From Spirochaetaceae bacterium (GTDB taxonomy: Bacteria; Spirochaetota; Spirochaetia; Treponematales; Breznakiellaceae), in the NCBI GenBank assembly GCA_031278575.1, contig JAITKD010000042.1, forward strand, positions 1 to 16,816: a stretch of 16,816 nucleotides of DNA. Reading direction: 5' to 3'. Position 1 is the first letter of the stretch. Each line of letters starts with the position of its first letter. Positions 14,225 to 16,816 of the stretch are shown here, in pieces. The position numbers and the translations under genes are program-made. A model generated the notes under the pieces. That model made no database searches. It saw only the letters and a program-made list of their open reading frames with translations, and was not told the DNA's origin.

Positions 14225-15203
14225 AAAGAAATTATTGGTCCTTTCGGTTTTAACCGGTGTTCTGGGGTTGTTATATGCCGTTGCTTTGGTTTTTGATCCG
14301 GAACGGGTCAATTCCCGGGACGCCTCCTATGTCTGGCTTGAGCCGAAATGGGCGGACCTGGCGGAGCGGGTGGAGATTCAAGATAAGGGAAATGAGGGGG
14401 TTACCCTGGTACGGAACAGCGGCGGATGGTTTGTCTCCTTTGAGGGGAAAGAATATCCGGCAAAACAGTCCCGTATGGAAGACCTTTTACGGATCCTTTC
14501 AAGCCGGGCCGCGTATCCCCTCAGGGCTTCTTCCGCCGCCTCCCATGAAAAGATGGGTCTTGTGGAGGAAGACGCCTCCCGGATCGTCGTCCGGGGCGGT
14601 CCCGGTACGGCCTATCCCCTGTTGGACCTCCTCATCGGTGCGGGGGATGCTTCGGGTAAAGATGTGTACCTCCGCAAAAGCGCCCAGGACGAGGTCCGTT
14701 CCGGGGAGAATAAACTCGCTTCGTATCTTACCGGTACCCGTTCATCCTGGTACAACCTTCGGCTTTTCCCGGAAAACGAAACCGCTCCGGTGGGGGCCGA
14801 TATGGTTCAGCGGATTATCCTTACCCCTCCTCCCGCGAAGCCGGAGGATGAGACCCCCCAGGGCCCCGGTTTTACCCTAAGCCGGAATGGGGCCGGTTGG
14901 GTGCGGGAAGGGGGGGATGGGGAAGCCCTGGACACGAGTAAGGTGGAATCGTATATCCGGGCCGTCGTAGAAGCGGAAGGGGAGGATTTTGTTTCTACCC
15001 TGAATTCTTCGGATCCGGTCTTTACCGAAGGACAGATCACCCTGCAAATCGGGGACAATACCACCCGGATCATCAGGATTGGCCCCCTTTTGGAGTCAGG
15101 AAACCGTTCCGCCGTATCCTCCGGTTCAGACTACGTATACTCCCTGGCGGAATGGACGATGAACCGTATTTTCAGAGACCCTTCTTATTTCGTGACGCAA
15201 TAA
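14214..15203 (+). CDS. DUF4340-type membrane-anchored protein
   Basis: Fourth gene of the Gld-type operon. The 329-residue protein has a basic N-terminus and a single membrane anchor (about 7-27), then repeated beta-rich units with short motifs such as GVTLVRNSGGWFV, IVVRGG and LLIGAGDASGKDVYLR. That arrangement is characteristic of DUF4340 proteins, which commonly follow GldG-like genes. The anchor suggests the bulk is periplasmic, where it could dock with the GldG-like protein (inference). ATG at 14214 lies inside the end of that gene (11-base overlap) with AAGGAAGGGAG just upstream, so the two are coupled. Its last 32 bases overlap the end of the minus-strand gene at 15172. No enzymatic motif is seen. 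Confidence 0.82.
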   Translation: MVFKKKLLVLSVLTGVLGLLYAVALVFDPERVNSRDASYVWLEPKWADLAERVEIQDKGNEGVTLVRNSGGWFVSFEGKEYPAKQSRMEDLLRILSSRAAYPLRASSAASHEKMGLVEEDASRIVVRGGPGTAYPLLDLLIGAGDASGKDVYLRKSAQDEVRSGENKLASYLTGTRSSWYNLRLFPENETAPVGADMVQRIILTPPPAKPEDETPQGPGFTLSRNGAGWVREGGDGEALDTSKVESYIRAVVEAEGEDFVSTLNSSDPVFTEGQITLQIGDNTTRIIRIGPLLESGNRSAVSSGSDYVYSLAEWTMNRIFRDPSYFVTQ

Positions 15204-16335
15204 AGGCCCGGTATTTTACCGGATCGCTTTTAAAGGCCACCACGGGGGATACCGGATCCCCCAGGGCCTTTTTGAGGGCTTTTTCGGTCTCAAAGATAAG
15301 CCGGTCCGCCTCAATGATCCTTTCCAAACGGGAGCTAAGACCGATACAAAGATCTGTTTTTTGGAAATCCGGGAACAGGCTTTGCAGGATCTGATTGTGA
15401 AAAATTTCGGATTTCCTAAGGCCCTGCTCCAGATTGGTATGGGGAATAATAACGGAAATGCCCCGGTATCCCTTTTCAAAAATCAGGTCCCGGTTGGTAA
15501 AATAGTTTACCGCCCCCGCGGCAAACTGATTAAACAACTGTTCATTGATTTTTTCGGGATTTCTAAATTCCATGATGATAAAAACCAGATCCTGCCGATC
15601 AATGGTACAGCGGCGGAGTTCCGATGAAAGCCGGTCCTTGATGTAGTCTTCCCATCCTATGCCATAGGGTGAATAGAGGCCGCGGGGGCCCTGTTCTTCC
15701 TCCCGGAGGGCTTCCGCTGCCGGAGCGGCCTTTACCCCCGGCGGGGCGGCCGTTTCTTTTTTCGGTGCCGGCCGCTCCTGTTCCGTCCCGGCGTTTACCG
15801 GGTCCCCGCTCTTAGTCAGGAGGGATTCCAGGATCAGGGTAAAGCAGGCAATCATCAGGACCGTTAAAACCGCCATAAGGGTGTATTTCAATATATTGAT
15901 AAAGCCTTGCGGATCAAGAGAGGAGGAGACCGCGCTGATAGTGGCGTTTCGGATGCCATCCAGCCCGAGGGCGCTGAAAAAAGGCTCTTTAGAAAAACCC
16001 CAGACGGTTTTAAAGCGGGGGGACCCGCCGATCCAGGTAATGATACGGCCCGGCTCCCGTTCAAAGGCATCTATCCCCAGGGGGCTGGAAACGATCACGG
16101 CCTGGAGGGTTTTTGAGTTCAAGAGGGCATCCTGGATAGCCCCCTTGAAGGATTCGCTCGTAAATCCCAGCGTTCCCGCCGTCGATGAGATCTCCACAAG
16201 TTCGGCAAATTCCCGTTCCGCTAATCTTTGACGATCATTAATACCGGTAATGATTTTATAGGCCGCGAATCCCAGGGCCACAACATATACCGCTATACAA
16301 ATAATGGCTATCACCGATAATATTTTCTGCCGCAT
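15172..16335 (-). CDS. Two-TM membrane protein with degenerate GGDEF-like domain
   Basis: I do not recognise a named family. The 387 residues comprise: membrane segment 1 (about 5-29), a periplasmic sensor-sized domain (30-148), membrane segment 2 (149-171), a Pro/Ala/Glu-rich linker (175-220) and a cytoplasmic domain (about 223-367). The last follows the GGDEF pattern: DLVFIIMEFRNP where the metal-binding strand would be, FEKGYRGISVIIPHTNLEQG where GGDEF should stand, LCIGLSSR for the late conserved strand, and LIFETEKALKKALGD for the final helix. GYRGI replaces the active-site loop, so cyclase activity is unlikely; it may bind a nucleotide or a partner. ATG at 16335 has no ribosome-binding site, and a TATAAT box lies 7 bases before it. 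The 3' end overlaps the DUF4340 gene by 32 bases tail to tail. Confidence 0.75.
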   Translation of the reverse strand: MRQKILSVIAIICIAVYVVALGFAAYKIITGINDRQRLAEREFAELVEISSTAGTLGFTSESFKGAIQDALLNSKTLQAVIVSSPLGIDAFEREPGRIITWIGGSPRFKTVWGFSKEPFFSALGLDGIRNATISAVSSSLDPQGFINILKYTLMAVLTVLMIACFTLILESLLTKSGDPVNAGTEQERPAPKKETAAPPGVKAAPAAEALREEEQGPRGLYSPYGIGWEDYIKDRLSSELRRCTIDRQDLVFIIMEFRNPEKINEQLFNQFAAGAVNYFTNRDLIFEKGYRGISVIIPHTNLEQGLRKSEIFHNQILQSLFPDFQKTDLCIGLSSRLERIIEADRLIFETEKALKKALGDPVSPVVAFKSDPVKYRAFIASRNKKGL

Positions 16336-16342
16336 AGTAGTT

Positions 16343-16348
16343 ATTATA
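16343..16348 (-). promoter_or_regulatory. -10 box of the minus-strand GGDEF-like gene
   Basis: On the minus strand a perfect TATAAT ends 7 bases before ATG 16335, inside an AT-rich stretch. The -35 region is weak (best about three of six matches), so an activator may be needed. Spacing predicts transcription starting at the ATG. Confidence 0.55.
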
Positions 16349-16408
16349 TACGCTTTTTTTATATCATGCTAGAATAAAATGAGTATATTTCTTTAAATCA
16401 AAGAAAAA

Positions 16409-16445
16409 GAGGTTGTTTTTGAATCTGAGATTTTGAAATACCCTC
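16409..16445. repeat. Small intergenic hairpin repeat, degenerate copy
   Basis: GAGGTTGTTTTTGAATCTGA followed by GATTTTGAAATACCCTC forms an imperfect hairpin closed by GAGG/CCTC. It has the same plan as 3898-3933, sharing GGTTGTT and GATTTTGAAA. It lies in the divergent gap between the GGDEF-like gene and the lipoprotein gene. Confidence 0.55.
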
Positions 16446-16538
16446 AAAATTCGAGCTGTTCCTAAAACCCGGTTGGTGCGAACCTTCGGGTCGAGGGGAA
16501 TGGCTTGGGGAAAAGCGGACAAAAGGCCGTTTTTTCCT

Positions 16539-16684
16539 CTAAGGAGGCACTGATTTATTCAATCGAGAATTCGCCAACTGCGTTGGCGCAATCGGTGCTA
16601 CTTTAACGTTGTATTTGCGCAATGAAATGAGCAAATACATTAGGGAAACGCGATTAGCGTCAAGTTAATCAGCGTTTCCCTAAC
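16539..16684. repeat. Modular multi-hairpin repeat, copy B (inverted relative to A)
   Basis: The reverse complement shares 70 of 72 bases (16684-16613) and 31 of 32 bases (16570-16539) with copy A at 2303-2448. Between the blocks it lacks A's GGTAAAC-TTT-GTTTACC hairpin but carries a different perfect hairpin, CGCCAAC-TGC-GTTGGCG (16572-16588). The large hairpin (GCGTTTCCCTAA arm) is kept, and its inner GATTA/TAATC pair is intact here though broken in A. The element ends 6 bases before the lipoprotein start codon. Confidence 0.9.
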
Positions 16685-16690
16685 AAGACT

Positions 16691-16816
16691 GTGTTGCCAA
16701 AGAAAAACGCAGTATGGGGAATGGCGGCATCAGCACTGGGTATAGGGGGTGTAATCGTTGCCGGTTGCGCCACCGTAAACCCGATGGACGATCAGGCGAT
16801 ACGGAAATACGCGCTT
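16691..16816 (+). CDS. Putative lipoprotein, N-terminal part only
   Basis: From GTG at 16691 (TTG at 16694 is also possible) the frame is open to the window end: 42 residues reading (M/V)LPKKNAVWGMAASALGIGG, then VIVAGCATVNPMDDQAIRKY, then AL. This is a lipoprotein signal peptide: two lysines, a hydrophobic run and a lipobox VAGC with Cys26 as the predicted lipidated residue. No Shine-Dalgarno is visible, because the multi-hairpin repeat ends only 6 bases upstream; a later ATG at 16721 would remove the lysines but keep the lipobox. The mature protein is not seen, so its role is unknown. Confidence 0.65.
   Translation, partial: MLPKKNAVWGMAASALGIGGVIVAGCATVNPMDDQAIRKYAL

Noticed and set aside
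16501..16540. Intrinsic terminator around the T-run at 16530-16535
   Set aside because: The T-run is inside a weak imperfect stem rather than after a stable one, and no gene ends nearby on the plus strand.

Overview
The window looks like chromosome of a Treponema-like spirochaete. The support is indirect: a methionyl-tRNA synthetase with two zinc knuckles and an EMAP-type C-terminal domain, a FemAB-type transferase (treponemal peptidoglycan is known to carry glycine on ornithine), a Gld-type ABC operon with a DUF4340 gene, c-di-GMP proteins, and many small intergenic hairpin repeats. Coding DNA is GC-rich and promoter gaps are AT-rich. I see no rRNA, tRNA, CRISPR array, transposase or phage gene.

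Layout. Bases 1-84 (minus) hold the start of a small unknown protein behind a perfect-consensus promoter. Bases 152-3580 (plus) are an envelope operon: FtsX/LolE-type ABC permease, periplasmic LolA-like protein and an outer-membrane beta-barrel protein, with no ATPase nearby. Bases 3581-3966 are an AT-rich, repeat-bearing gap before a signalling pair (3967-5380), an Hpt phosphotransfer protein overlapping an HD-GYP response regulator. A CYTH-domain protein follows (5483-6064). A GC-rich repeat region (6039-6230) leads to metG-femX-rnz (6271-10606), whose genes overlap by 1 and 4 bases. A second GC-rich repeat region (10607-10835) precedes the Gld-type operon (10893-15203): ATPase, membrane permease, GldG-like protein and DUF4340 protein. 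It converges with and overlaps a minus-strand membrane protein with a degenerate GGDEF-like domain (15172-16335). The window ends in the start of a lipoprotein gene (16691 onward).

How the genes may work together. The first operon probably moves lipid or lipoprotein cargo between inner and outer membrane. The Hpt/HD-GYP pair couples a phosphorelay to c-di-GMP breakdown. metG-femX-rnz joins translation, wall cross-bridge synthesis and tRNA 3' processing. The Gld-type operon encodes an ABC complex with two large membrane-anchored extracytoplasmic partners.

Most notable non-coding signals. (1) A modular multi-hairpin repeat occurs twice, inverted, at 2303-2448 and 16539-16684, with mini-hairpins inserted or missing between copies. 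(2) Three genes (metG, the Gld-type ATPase, the minus-strand GGDEF-like gene) have a -10 box only 7-8 bases before ATG and no Shine-Dalgarno, suggesting leaderless mRNAs. (3) A GC-rich repeat begins directly after the rnz stop codon and also encodes the last eight residues of the CYTH protein.
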